This document shows, one piece after another, positions 41,492-49,679 of a DNA stretch of 64,000 nucleotides. This DNA comes from CALCHA01 sp035548175 (lineage in GTDB: Bacteria > Planctomycetota > Phycisphaerae > WQYP01). Each line of letters starts with the position of its first letter. Position 1 is the stretch's first letter. Where the stretch lies: the NCBI GenBank assembly GCA_035548175.1, contig DASZTO010000025.1, positions 1-64,000 of the forward strand, written 5' to 3'. The notes beneath the pieces are model-generated. The model was not told where the DNA came from. It ran no database searches and saw only the letters and a program-made list of their open reading frames with translations. The translations under genes were made by a program, and so were the position numbers.

Positions 41492-42196
41492 ATGCCCGAC
41501 GATCCACTCCATGCTCTCGCCGGCAAGTTTGTCGTCTTCGATGGCCCCGACGGCTGCGGAAAAACCACCCAGCTCAAAACCCTCATCGCCCGCCTCGAAA
41601 ACCAAAACATCAAGGTCCGCCGCCTCCGCGAGCCCGGCGGCTCTCTTATCGGCGAACAAATCCGCGATCTCCTCCTCTCCACAAAAAACGAAGGTATGGA
41701 CCTCCGCTGCGAAATGCTCCTCTACATGGCTTCCCGCGCACAGCTCGTCCACGAGCACATCAAACCCGCCCTCGCCGCCGGTGAGTGCGTCGTCGCCGAC
41801 CGCTTCGCTTCCTCCACCCTTGCCTATCAGGGCGGCGGCGGCGGCATGAATCTCGAAGACATCCTCGCCGTCGCCAGGATCGCCGTGGACGACGCCTGGC
41901 CCCACCTCACGGTCGTCTTCGACCTCGACATCGACGTCGCCATGGAACGCCTCAACCCCCTCTGGTCCTCCAGCAGCCGCAAGACCCGCGACGAACGCCA
42001 GAACCCGCTATTCGCGGACGGCGATCTCAAAGACCGCATCGAACAGCGCGCCCGCGATTATTTCCAGCGCGTGCGCGAAAACTACCTCTGGCAGGCCCAG
42101 CAGTGGCCCGAGCGCTACCGCGTCGTCGACGCCTCCAGGTCCGTGGCGCAAGTCGAACGCCAGGTTTTCCGGACACTCTCCGACTTTTTCCGATAA
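41492..42196 (+). CDS. tmk: Thymidylate kinase
   Basis: Phosphorylates dTMP to dTDP; essential for DNA synthesis. 234 residues, close to normal length plus a short N-terminal extension. P-loop DGPDGCGKTTQ at about 17-27; REPGGSLIGEQIRDLLL near 46-62 is the conserved dTMP-binding segment; VVADRFASSTLAYQGGG near 95-112 carries the DR motif. The lid (SSSSRKTRDERQNPLF near 160-175) is longer and more basic than average. ATG at 41492 with GACAAGGA just upstream. Confidence 0.95.
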   Translation: MPDDPLHALAGKFVVFDGPDGCGKTTQLKTLIARLENQNIKVRRLREPGGSLIGEQIRDLLLSTKNEGMDLRCEMLLYMASRAQLVHEHIKPALAAGECVVADRFASSTLAYQGGGGGMNLEDILAVARIAVDDAWPHLTVVFDLDIDVAMERLNPLWSSSSRKTRDERQNPLFADGDLKDRIEQRARDYFQRVRENYLWQAQQWPERYRVVDASRSVAQVERQVFRTLSDFFR

Positions 42197-42344
42197 GAAC
42201 TTTCACCCCGCGAAAACACGCTCCCCGCGCAGCGCGCCAGCCGTTACGACCGGCGCACTTTCACCACGTTTCCACCGCAAAACCTTATGGGTCAGCTTCC
42301 ACCTCCGCGCGTCCGAGAAGCCGCCAAAATCACCCTTCCTCCCG

Positions 42345-42372
42345 GTTGCCGCGCTTTCCCCTTGGGATAGGT
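42345..42372 (+). promoter_or_regulatory. Candidate promoter of the PEP-CTERM gene
   Basis: TTGCCG at 42345-42350, a 16-base spacer and TAGGTT at 42367-42372; about 77 bases before the ATG. The leader between contains complementary words GTGTCG and CGACAC. Confidence 0.3.
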
Positions 42373-42449
42373 TGTCAGTGTCGTTCGTCGAACCGTGTTT
42401 CGCGGGGCGGCCCCGAGAGACACCGACACACCTGAGGATGGAGAGAAAA

Positions 42450-43034
42450 ATGAAAGCTCGTCTGTTGCTCGCCGCGATCGCTGCCTTCGCCGCGATTCCC
42501 GCCATGAAAGCTCACGCGCTCGTGGCCCAGCCCGTCCCCGATATCTTTTCCGACACCACCGCCATCACCTACACCGTCAGCGGCGGTACCGGACACCTCA
42601 CCGCCACCGGCACCGCGGAACACCTCCGCACCGTCTCCACCGACGGCTCCCTCACCCCCAACATCACCGGCGGCAACTTCACCCTTGACGCCAACTTCAC
42701 CCTCTCCGGTAACACCATCACCGGCTTCTCCGGCGATGTCACCGTCAAGGACTCCACCTCCACCTACTTCACCTCCGCCACCCTCACTGGCTTCAACAAC
42801 GCCGGCGATACCTTTACCTTCAACTTCAACGGCAACTCCGGCAACTACCCCGGCCTCTTCACCGTCGTCCTCCACGGCCAGGGAAGCACCAACTTCGCCA
42901 ACTTCGGCACCGCCTTCAGCAACGCCCTCCCCCTCGCCAACTCCGACACCTACTCCGTCCCCGAACCCGCATCCCTGGGTATGCTCGGCATGGGCGGCAT
43001 GCTCCTGCTCCGCCGCCGCAAGGCCCGCGCGTAA
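42450..43034 (+). CDS. PEP-CTERM sorting-domain protein
   Basis: A 194-residue exported protein. Signal peptide about 1-24 (KARLLLAAIAAFAAIPAMKAHA). The middle is Thr/Asn/Gly-rich beta structure with no recognised domain. The end is a PEP-CTERM tail: VPEPASLGMLGMGGM, then LLLRRRKARA, with a Pro-Glu-Pro motif, short hydrophobic segment and Arg cluster. Such proteins are cut and anchored or released by an exosortase; none is in this window. ATG at 42450 follows GGAGAG; another in-frame ATG at 42438 would add MERK. A 12-bp perfect stem-loop lies 45 bases after the stop. Confidence 0.9.
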   Translation: MKARLLLAAIAAFAAIPAMKAHALVAQPVPDIFSDTTAITYTVSGGTGHLTATGTAEHLRTVSTDGSLTPNITGGNFTLDANFTLSGNTITGFSGDVTVKDSTSTYFTSATLTGFNNAGDTFTFNFNGNSGNYPGLFTVVLHGQGSTNFANFGTAFSNALPLANSDTYSVPEPASLGMLGMGGMLLLRRRKARA

Positions 43035-43079
43035 GCCGCCGCCGCAGTCCCTCCTCGCATAATTGACGACATCAACCAC

Positions 43080-43108
43080 CGCCGCTCTCGCAGTTCGAGA
43101 GCGGCGGG
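43080..43108 (+). terminator. Perfect 12-bp stem-loop after the PEP-CTERM gene
   Basis: CCGCCGCTCTCG at 43080-43091 pairs perfectly with 43097-43108 around a 5-base loop. There is no T-run after it, so it may be a pause or processing hairpin, or a leader structure of the following SdrD-like gene, rather than an intrinsic terminator. Confidence 0.5.
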
Positions 43109-43157
43109 ACCACCCGCACTCACTAAAAAACGCCTCGAACAAATGGAGAGAGAGAAA

Positions 43158-44819
43158 ATGGTCGCTACCCTCAAAAATCGTTCCGCCCGCCGCACTTCCC
43201 GCAACCGCGCCGCCCGCGCCGTCATGGAAACACTCGAAAACCGCGAGCTCTTTTCGGGCACACTCCTCGGCATCGGCGCACAGCTCGGCCTCCCCGTCAC
43301 CAGCGTCCTGGGAAACCCCGGCTCCCTGTCCTACACCGCCGCCACCCACTCCTTTGACGCCACCGGCGCTCCCATGTCCATCATCCTCTCGGTCAGCCCC
43401 CTCAGCGCCCCCCAGGTCCTGCCCCCCTCCAGCTTCGATCTCCACATCCAGGTCGACAACAACGGCAACCTCATCGGCAGCGGCGCCAACGCCAACGACC
43501 TCGTCGTCACCGGCTCCATCGACGTCAACAACGATGGCACCCCCGATTACACCGGCACCCTCCTCACCGGCAAAATCACCGCCTTCGGCTCCCAGGACAG
43601 CGCCGACCCCAACGGCGATCAGTTCGACTTCCGCTTCTCCGTCACCGGCGGCGCCCTCGCCGCCAATTACTTCTCCTCCAAAGACATCGGCGTCACCATG
43701 AGCGTCGAAGACTCCACCTTCAACGGCAACTTCTGCCAGGATTTCTCCGCCCTCGTCAAAGGAAACGTCGGCGCCATCCCCCAGGTCTCCGCGCCCCCCA
43801 TCAACATCTCCGGCCACAAGTACATCGATCAGACCGGCAACGGCCTCTCCGCCGATGATAAGGCCCACCCCATGGCCGGCGTGACCATCAACCTCTATCA
43901 GGACACCAACACCGACGGCAAGCTTGATAGCGGCGACACACTCGTCGCCTCCCAGAAAACCGCCGCTGATGGCTCCTACGCCTTCACCGGCCTCGCCGCC
44001 GCCACCTACTTCGTCTCCGAAACCCCCGTCTCCGGTTACATCGAAACCGCTCCCGCCAGCGGCGCCTACACCGTCAACGCCACCTCCGGAGACTACACCA
44101 ACCTCGACTTCGACAACTACAAGTCCACCTGCGGCTGCAAATGCACCTGCGGCGGCGCACCCACCCTCACCACCGCCACCGGCTCCCTCAGCGGCTATGT
44201 CTTCAACGACGCTCACGCCGACGGCAAGTTCGACAACGGCGACAGCGGCATCGCCGGCGTAAAGGTCACGCTCACCGGCACCGACCTCCTCGGCAACCAG
44301 GTCTCCAAAACCACCTACACCGATTCACACGGTAGCTACTCCTTCAAAAACCTCATCGCCGGTAACTACACCCTCACCGAATCCCAGCCCGCCGGCTACA
44401 CCGACGGCAAGGATTCCCTCGGCTCCCTCGGCGGAACCCTCGGCAACGACATCATCTCCAACATCACCCTGCCACCCTGTGCCGACGGCTCCTGCTACAA
44501 CTTCGGCGAAGTCAAGACCACCACCGTCTGCGGCAACAGCGGCCACGGATGCTGCAAGGTCACCCTCTGTGGCTGTGATGCCTGGGGACGCGCCTGCACC
44601 TGGACCACCTACTCCGATTGCCACGGCAACTATTCCTTCGGCAATCTCTGTGGCGGCAACTTCAAGGTCCAGGAATGCGATAACCGTGGAAGCGTCTGCT
44701 CCACCAAGGCCTTCTGCCTCAATTCCTGCAACGATCAGGGCAAGTCCTACTGCGTCAACCTGATCTGCAACAACAACCTCATCAACCTCGTTGACAACCT
44801 CCTCCGCTTCTGCCACTAA
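43158..44819 (+). CDS. SdrD B-like repeat surface protein with LEPR-like start and Cys-rich end
   Basis: A 553-residue probable cell-surface protein. The N-terminus (many Arg, then METLENRELFSG at about 23-34) resembles the planctomycete LEPR-XLL export signal. Residues about 45-200 are a beta-rich domain with no assignment. Two Cna/SdrD B-type repeats lie at about 214-296 and 343-419. A third, diverged copy at about 460-510 keeps the pattern (YSFKNLIAGNY becomes YSFGNLCGGNF) but many positions are now Cys. The final 100 residues hold 15 Cys, and CGCKCTCGG precedes the second repeat. ATG at 43158 follows GGAGAGAGAG; the in-frame ATG at 43143 is an alternative. A strong terminator follows. Confidence 0.8.
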   Translation: MVATLKNRSARRTSRNRAARAVMETLENRELFSGTLLGIGAQLGLPVTSVLGNPGSLSYTAATHSFDATGAPMSIILSVSPLSAPQVLPPSSFDLHIQVDNNGNLIGSGANANDLVVTGSIDVNNDGTPDYTGTLLTGKITAFGSQDSADPNGDQFDFRFSVTGGALAANYFSSKDIGVTMSVEDSTFNGNFCQDFSALVKGNVGAIPQVSAPPINISGHKYIDQTGNGLSADDKAHPMAGVTINLYQDTNTDGKLDSGDTLVASQKTAADGSYAFTGLAAATYFVSETPVSGYIETAPASGAYTVNATSGDYTNLDFDNYKSTCGCKCTCGGAPTLTTATGSLSGYVFNDAHADGKFDNGDSGIAGVKVTLTGTDLLGNQVSKTTYTDSHGSYSFKNLIAGNYTLTESQPAGYTDGKDSLGSLGGTLGNDIISNITLPPCADGSCYNFGEVKTTTVCGNSGHGCCKVTLCGCDAWGRACTWTTYSDCHGNYSFGNLCGGNFKVQECDNRGSVCSTKAFCLNSCNDQGKSYCVNLICNNNLINLVDNLLRFCH

Positions 44820-44837
44820 ACCACGCATTTCATACCC

Positions 44838-44880
44838 GCGGAGGGCCGGCGCGACCTGCCGGCCCTCCGCTATTTTTTTT
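44838..44880 (+). terminator. Intrinsic terminator after the SdrD-like gene
   Basis: A perfect 13-bp stem (44838-44850 with 44858-44870), 7-base loop GCGACCT, followed by TATTTTTTTT. It ends the plus-strand unit 42450-44819 just before the convergent aroDE gene. Confidence 0.93.
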
Positions 44881-44910
44881 GCCCGGCCGAACCCAGCCCC
44901 GGTAGGGGGG

Positions 44911-46506
44911 TCATCGCCCCTTCATCACCGCGCCCATCACCCGCCGAAACGCCTCCACCGGCGCCGCCTTCCCCGTGAACTCCTCAAACTGCACCGCCGC
45001 CTGCCGCACGAACATCTCCGTCCCCGGAACTATCGTCGCTCCCGCCTGCCGCGACAGCTTCAAAAACTTCGTCATCGCCGGGTTGTACACCGTGTCAAAC
45101 ACCACCGTCCCCGCTCCCCACGCGCACGGACCGCTCGTGATCGGCTCCATCGGCGTCTCATTCACATGCGGATGCATCCCCACCGGTGTGCAATTGATGT
45201 ACGCCTCGCAGCAAGACTGCCCCAGCTTCTCCCACGCCGCCGCCACCACTTTCCCCTCCGTCCCCCCAAACGCTTCCGCCAGCGCCTGCCCTTTCTCCAG
45301 CGTCCGGTTGTACACCACCACCGTCGCCCCCGCCGCCGCCAGCCCCGCCACGATCGCCCGCCCCGCACCCCCCGCCCCCAGCACCGCCACCCGCTTCCCC
45401 CGCAAACTCTCCCGCGTCCCGCCCCACGCCCCCACCAGCGCATCCAGCGCCCCGCCCAAATCCGAATTCAACGCCTTCAACCCCCCGCCCCGCTCCCCGC
45501 GCCACACCAGCGTATTCACCACCCCGATGTGCCGCGACAATGCATCCACCTCCGCCCCATGTTTCTCCGCATACGCCATCGCACTTTCCTTGTGCGGTAT
45601 CGTCACGCTCAACCCCCGCAGGTTCATCCCCCCACACCCGCGCAACGCCTCCACCGCCCCCGTAAACGCCTCCGCCCCCGGCCGCACCGCCAGCGGCACA
45701 TACACCGCGTCCGCTCCCACCGCCGCAAACCCCGCGTTATGAATGTCCGGGCTCAGCGAGTGCCCCACCGGCCACCCCACCACCCCGCACACCCCCGTCC
45801 TTTCCCCCTGCGCCTCCCACCGAAACCGCTCCCGCAGCTCCGCCACCGTCGGCTGCCCCGGTGCCGATTCCTTCCCCCGCTCCGCCACCCCAAACGTAAA
45901 CGGTGCCCCGAACTTCTTCGCCAGCACCCGCGAAATCAACCCCTCTTCCCCCATCGCCAACGCCACCAGCGGCCGCCCATCCACGTTGCGATTCTCCGCG
46001 ACCATCCGCAGCGCATCGATCGCATCCACCAACGATTCCGCCTTCCACGCCATCTTCAGCACCCGCGCCTCCCGCACCGCCCGCAGCCGCCCCACCCGCT
46101 CCGCCAAATCTTTCGGCCTTCCCCCAAAACAATGGTTCGACACAATCAGCCGCGTCCCATTCTTCTCCGCCGCATCCCCTATCGCCTCCCGAATCGCCCC
46201 GCTCTTCTCCCACGCCTCCAGCTCCACATCCACGTACTCCGCCCCCGCCTCCATCGCCGCCTCCCACAGCCCGATCCGCTCCGCATCGCTCTTCTGGGAA
46301 AACCCGCCCTCCCACGTCGGCCGCACCGTCACGATCACCGGCACGCGCGCCACATCGATCGCCCCCAGCATCCCCTTCACGCTCGCCGTATCGCATCGCA
46401 ATTCCACCATCCCCTCCACCCCCTCCAACGCCTCCTCCGCACGCGCAATCGCCTCCTCCACGTCCACCCCGCCCTTCACAAACACCGGCACGCAAATCTT
46501 CGTCAC
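44911..46506 (-). CDS. aroDE: Fused 3-dehydroquinate dehydratase (type I) and shikimate dehydrogenase
   Basis: Catalyses two consecutive steps of the shikimate pathway, 3-dehydroquinate to 3-dehydroshikimate to shikimate. Residues 1 to about 225 are type I AroD: VELRCD near 34-39, the catalytic His in SNHCF and the Schiff-base Lys in VLKMAWKA. Residues about 240-531 are AroE: VVGWPVGHSLSPDIHN (substrate), SVTIPHKES with the catalytic Lys, and the NADP loop VLGAGGAGRA. The fusion is the plant-type arrangement, also found in planctomycetes and chlamydiae. The ATG overlaps the stop of nfo by four bases (ATGA), so both are translated together. Confidence 0.95.
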   Translation of the reverse strand: MTKICVPVFVKGGVDVEEAIARAEEALEGVEGMVELRCDTASVKGMLGAIDVARVPVIVTVRPTWEGGFSQKSDAERIGLWEAAMEAGAEYVDVELEAWEKSGAIREAIGDAAEKNGTRLIVSNHCFGGRPKDLAERVGRLRAVREARVLKMAWKAESLVDAIDALRMVAENRNVDGRPLVALAMGEEGLISRVLAKKFGAPFTFGVAERGKESAPGQPTVAELRERFRWEAQGERTGVCGVVGWPVGHSLSPDIHNAGFAAVGADAVYVPLAVRPGAEAFTGAVEALRGCGGMNLRGLSVTIPHKESAMAYAEKHGAEVDALSRHIGVVNTLVWRGERGGGLKALNSDLGGALDALVGAWGGTRESLRGKRVAVLGAGGAGRAIVAGLAAAGATVVVYNRTLEKGQALAEAFGGTEGKVVAAAWEKLGQSCCEAYINCTPVGMHPHVNETPMEPITSGPCAWGAGTVVFDTVYNPAMTKFLKLSRQAGATIVPGTEMFVRQAAVQFEEFTGKAAPVEAFRRVMGAVMKGR

Positions 46507-47450
46507 CGTGCAGCCCCCTTCTTCTTCCCTTTCACTTTCCCCGCCCCCGCCTTCGCCCTTTTCTTCTTCGCCCGGAAAACCTTCGGCCGCGCATCCTCAC
46601 CCGCCGCCAGCTTCCGCAACAACTCCAGATTCACCACATCCCAGTCCCGCCCATCCGGTGCAGGATCCTTCGGCGTCTCCAGAATCTTCGGCACCCCGCG
46701 AAACCGCCCATCCCGGCAAATCACCCCAAACGCCGCCACACCCACGCACCCGCGCCCCACATGCTCGTGCCGATCCACCCGGCTCCCCAACGGCTTCTTC
46801 GAATCATTCAAATGCCACACCCGCACCCGCTCGATCCCCACCGTCTTCTCCAACTCCAAAAGCGCCGCCCCCATCCCCGCCGCCGTCGTGATGTCATACC
46901 CCGCCGCCAGGATGTGACACGTATCCACGCACACCCCCAGCCGCTCCTTCCGCTTCGTCCCCGCGATCATCTCCGCCAACTGCTCAAACCGGCACCCCAG
47001 GCAACTCCCCTGCCCCGCCGTCGTCTCCAGGCAAATCCGCACCCGCCCCTCCTTCTGCACCTCCAGCAGCACATTCAGCGCCTCGATCACCCGCCCCACC
47101 CCGCACCCCTCCCCGCTCCCGCAATGCGCCCCCGGATGCACCACCACATCCGTCACCCCCAGCGCCTCGCACCGCTCCATCTCCCGCGCAAACGCCCGCA
47201 CGCTGTTCTCCCACGCCCCCCGCTCCACCGCCGCCAGGTTGATCAGATACGACGCATGAGACACCACCCGCGTGAACCCCAGCCGCCTCACATGCCCCCG
47301 AAACCCCTCCACCGCCCCCGCCTCCAGCGGCTTACTCGCCCACTGCCGCTGATTCGCCGTGAAAATCTGCACCGTCTCCATCCCCAGCCTCTCCGCCGCC
47401 AGCAGCGCATTCTCCACCCCCCCCGCAATCGACAAATGCGACCCAAACAA
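46503..47450 (-). CDS. nfo: Endonuclease IV, AP endonuclease
   Basis: Cleaves abasic sites in base-excision repair. 315 residues; the start is TTG at 47450, supported by GGAG nine bases before it. Zinc-ligand motifs are all present: VSHASYLINLA, VVHPGAH, CLETTAGQG, GVCVDTCHILAAGYD, HLNDSK, DRHEHVGRG and a final ETP. The last 25 residues are a Lys/Arg/Ala/Gly tail (KKKRAKAGAGKVKG) absent from E. coli Nfo, probably a DNA-affinity extension. Coupled by a 4-base overlap to aroDE, an unusual functional pairing. Confidence 0.96.
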   Translation of the reverse strand: MFGSHLSIAGGVENALLAAERLGMETVQIFTANQRQWASKPLEAGAVEGFRGHVRRLGFTRVVSHASYLINLAAVERGAWENSVRAFAREMERCEALGVTDVVVHPGAHCGSGEGCGVGRVIEALNVLLEVQKEGRVRICLETTAGQGSCLGCRFEQLAEMIAGTKRKERLGVCVDTCHILAAGYDITTAAGMGAALLELEKTVGIERVRVWHLNDSKKPLGSRVDRHEHVGRGCVGVAAFGVICRDGRFRGVPKILETPKDPAPDGRDWDVVNLELLRKLAAGEDARPKVFRAKKKRAKAGAGKVKGKKKGAAR

Positions 47451-47508
47451 CGCCGTGCTCTCCGTATTTTCTATGTACTGCTAAAACCGCCGCGACCAAT
47501 CACCACCT

Positions 47509-47991
47509 TTATTTTATCATCCGGTCAACCGCCTTCACCACCACCCGCGGCCCCTGCACCCGGATCACCTGCACCTCCGTCCCCGCAGCTATCACCTCCG
47601 CCTCGCTCACGCAGTTCACTCGCTCACCATGTATCTCCACCGCTCCCGCCGGACGCAACACCGTCATCGTCGTCCCCACATCCCCCACCATCACGCTCGC
47701 AGGCGCTTCCCCGGGCCCGGCCGCCGTCGCCGGCGGCGCCAGCAATACCCGCCTCCCGATCGGCGTCCGCGGATACACCTTCGCCATCCAGAAAAACACC
47801 ACCGGCGCCGCCACGATCACCCCCAACCCCACCAGCACCCCCAGATACAAATTCCAGAACGACGCCAGCACCACCGCGCCTAGCGCACACAATCCCGCCA
47901 TGATCGCCAGCATCCCATGCGTCGGCAGCATCAACTCCGCCGCCACAAATCCCACCGCCGCCAACAGCAGCGCCGCCACTCCGATGATCAC
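47509..47991 (-). CDS. Short NfeD-like membrane protein
   Basis: A 160-residue protein of the NfeD C-terminal type. Three membrane helices lie about 1-20, 27-45 and 48-70, followed by an OB-fold domain about 95-158 (VGDVGTTMTVLRPAGAVEIHGERVNCVSE is typical). It starts at ATG 47991, overlapping the end of the longer nfeD gene (stop at 47988-47990) by four bases, so they are coupled. Partner NfeD proteins are thought to modulate SPFH/stomatin proteins; here an SPFH trio lies 28 kb away rather than adjacent. Confidence 0.88.
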   Translation of the reverse strand: MIIGVAALLLAAVGFVAAELMLPTHGMLAIMAGLCALGAVVLASFWNLYLGVLVGLGVIVAAPVVFFWMAKVYPRTPIGRRVLLAPPATAAGPGEAPASVMVGDVGTTMTVLRPAGAVEIHGERVNCVSEAEVIAAGTEVQVIRVQGPRVVVKAVDRMIK

Positions 47992-49583
47992 GCCATTTCC
48001 TCCGCCTGCACCGCCACCCGCCGCGGCCGCACCGTCACCCGCGCACCCGACACCCCTATCACCTCAATCTCCGTCCCCGCCCCTATAAACGACCCAAAAC
48101 TCACCACGTCCACCAGGAACTCCCCAAACCGCGCCTTCCCCGCCGGCCTCAACTGCGTATGCGCCACCCCCAGCGCGCCCACGAATACCGCATCGCTCAC
48201 CGACCGATCCGCCACATCCCGAACCGCCGCCCCGCCCGTCGTCACCACCGCCCCCGCGCCCCCCGCCGGCGCCAACTGCAACTGCCGAAACGCCGGCACC
48301 ATCCGCAGATACTTCGCCAGCATCCCAAATATCACCAGCGACACCCCCGTCCCTCCGATCACCACCACCAGCCCGTTCCGCAACGCCCGCAGCCCATCCC
48401 CGAACTGCAACCCGCCACCAACCCCCGTCGGAATAAAACTCGCCACCAGCCCCACCCCCATCAGGATAAACCCCGGCACCGCCAGCATCCCCAGCGACCC
48501 CACCACAAACAAATCCGCCAGCACGATCACCAGGCCCGCCACGATCGCAATAATCTCCCACGTCGTCGCCAGCCCCGTCATGTACGGCCCGCCAATCAAC
48601 AACGCCAGACACACCACCGCCAACGCACCCGGTATCGATATCCCCGGATGCGACAACTCTGCCCACCCGAACGTCAACGCCCCCACCAGCAGAAAAAACC
48701 GCACCCACGGCAACGCCAGAAACCGTGCCGTCTTCTCCCAGAAATTCATCTCCAGCGTCACCACGTCCCCACGCACGTTCATCACCGCCCGCAAATCCAA
48801 TGCGCTGTTCACCTCCGCCTTCGATATCCCCATCCCCACCCCCTCCGAACCCACCACCACCAGCGACTCCCCCTTCTTCTTCGCCTCCCCCGTCACATGC
48901 CACGGCCGCACCGCCGCGCCCCCCGGCCCCGCCGTCTTCTCGTCCGCCAGCGCCCGCGCACCCGCATCATCCTCATACCGCACCTCCCCCGTCGTGTCGT
49001 TCTTCACCTCCAGCAGCGCCGCCTCCGGTATCGCCATCGCCCGCACCACCGCCGGCGGATACCCGTTCACCTTCGCCGAATCCTCCACATCCGCCAGCAC
49101 CGGCGACACCGCCCCCCCTCCCGTCGCCGGCTCCTCAAACATCCCCACTTCCCCCATCGCGCCGCCATCCGCCATCACAATCTGCGCGCACGACAACGCC
49201 ACCACCGTCGGCGCGCCGCTCGCATTCCCCCGCACCCACGCCACCGTCGGCATTTTTTCCTTCGCCAAGCCCTTCGTGAACGCGCTGATCTCCAACGCGC
49301 TCTCCATCATCCCCCCCGTCGCATCGATCTCATACACCACCAGCGAGCACCCCGCCTTCCGCGCCTCATCCACCCGCCGCTCTATGCTCTTCAACGTCAC
49401 CTGATCGATCGTCCCCTCCACCGTGATCACCGCCGCCTTCTCATGCACCGGCTGCACAGGCTGCACCGCCCCGCCCGCCCCCGCGCCCCCCGCCACGCCC
49501 TGCCCCATCCCCGCCAGCGCAACAACCACCACGCCCACCACCACCCCCACCCATTTCATCCATCCTGAACCCGCCTTTCTCAT
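47988..49583 (-). CDS. NfeD with N-terminal ClpP-class serine protease domain
   Basis: Membrane-bound protein of about 531 residues with a signal-like start (RKAGSGWMKWVGVVVGVVVVALAG). The extracytoplasmic ClpP/crotonase-type domain (about 45-220) has VITVEGTIDQVTLKSIERRVDEA, then YEIDATGGMMES and GNASGAPTVVALSCAQIVMA, where the catalytic Ser of 1510-N-type proteases is expected. A second soluble part (220-320), four membrane helices (about 325-440) and an OB-fold end complete the long NfeD form. The start is uncertain: ATG 49583 keeps the Arg/Lys n-region; ATG 49559 has an AAGG site. Substrates are presumably membrane proteins such as stomatins. Confidence 0.85.
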   Translation of the reverse strand: MRKAGSGWMKWVGVVVGVVVVALAGMGQGVAGGAGAGGAVQPVQPVHEKAAVITVEGTIDQVTLKSIERRVDEARKAGCSLVVYEIDATGGMMESALEISAFTKGLAKEKMPTVAWVRGNASGAPTVVALSCAQIVMADGGAMGEVGMFEEPATGGGAVSPVLADVEDSAKVNGYPPAVVRAMAIPEAALLEVKNDTTGEVRYEDDAGARALADEKTAGPGGAAVRPWHVTGEAKKKGESLVVVGSEGVGMGISKAEVNSALDLRAVMNVRGDVVTLEMNFWEKTARFLALPWVRFFLLVGALTFGWAELSHPGISIPGALAVVCLALLIGGPYMTGLATTWEIIAIVAGLVIVLADLFVVGSLGMLAVPGFILMGVGLVASFIPTGVGGGLQFGDGLRALRNGLVVVIGGTGVSLVIFGMLAKYLRMVPAFRQLQLAPAGGAGAVVTTGGAAVRDVADRSVSDAVFVGALGVAHTQLRPAGKARFGEFLVDVVSFGSFIGAGTEIEVIGVSGARVTVRPRRVAVQAEEMA

Positions 49584-49679
49584 GTCATCCATCATACATG
49601 AAACCGCTTTTCCGCAAGTCCCGCCGTTTCCCCCGCCGCCCGCCACACTACAATCCTCTCATCGACAAGGAGGTCCCCC

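Noticed and set aside
42375..44216. A 613-codon minus-strand frame opposite the PEP-CTERM and SdrD-like genes
   Set aside because: Gly/Ala/Val/Glu-rich shadow spanning two real genes and their spacer.
45903..47903. A 666-codon plus-strand frame opposite aroDE and nfo
   Set aside because: Pro/Ser/Arg/His low-complexity; it crosses two certain minus-strand genes.
49649..49654. TACAAT as a promoter of the GH20 gene
   Set aside because: No plausible -35 box at 16-18 bases, and it would leave a leader of only about 20 bases; too weak to list.
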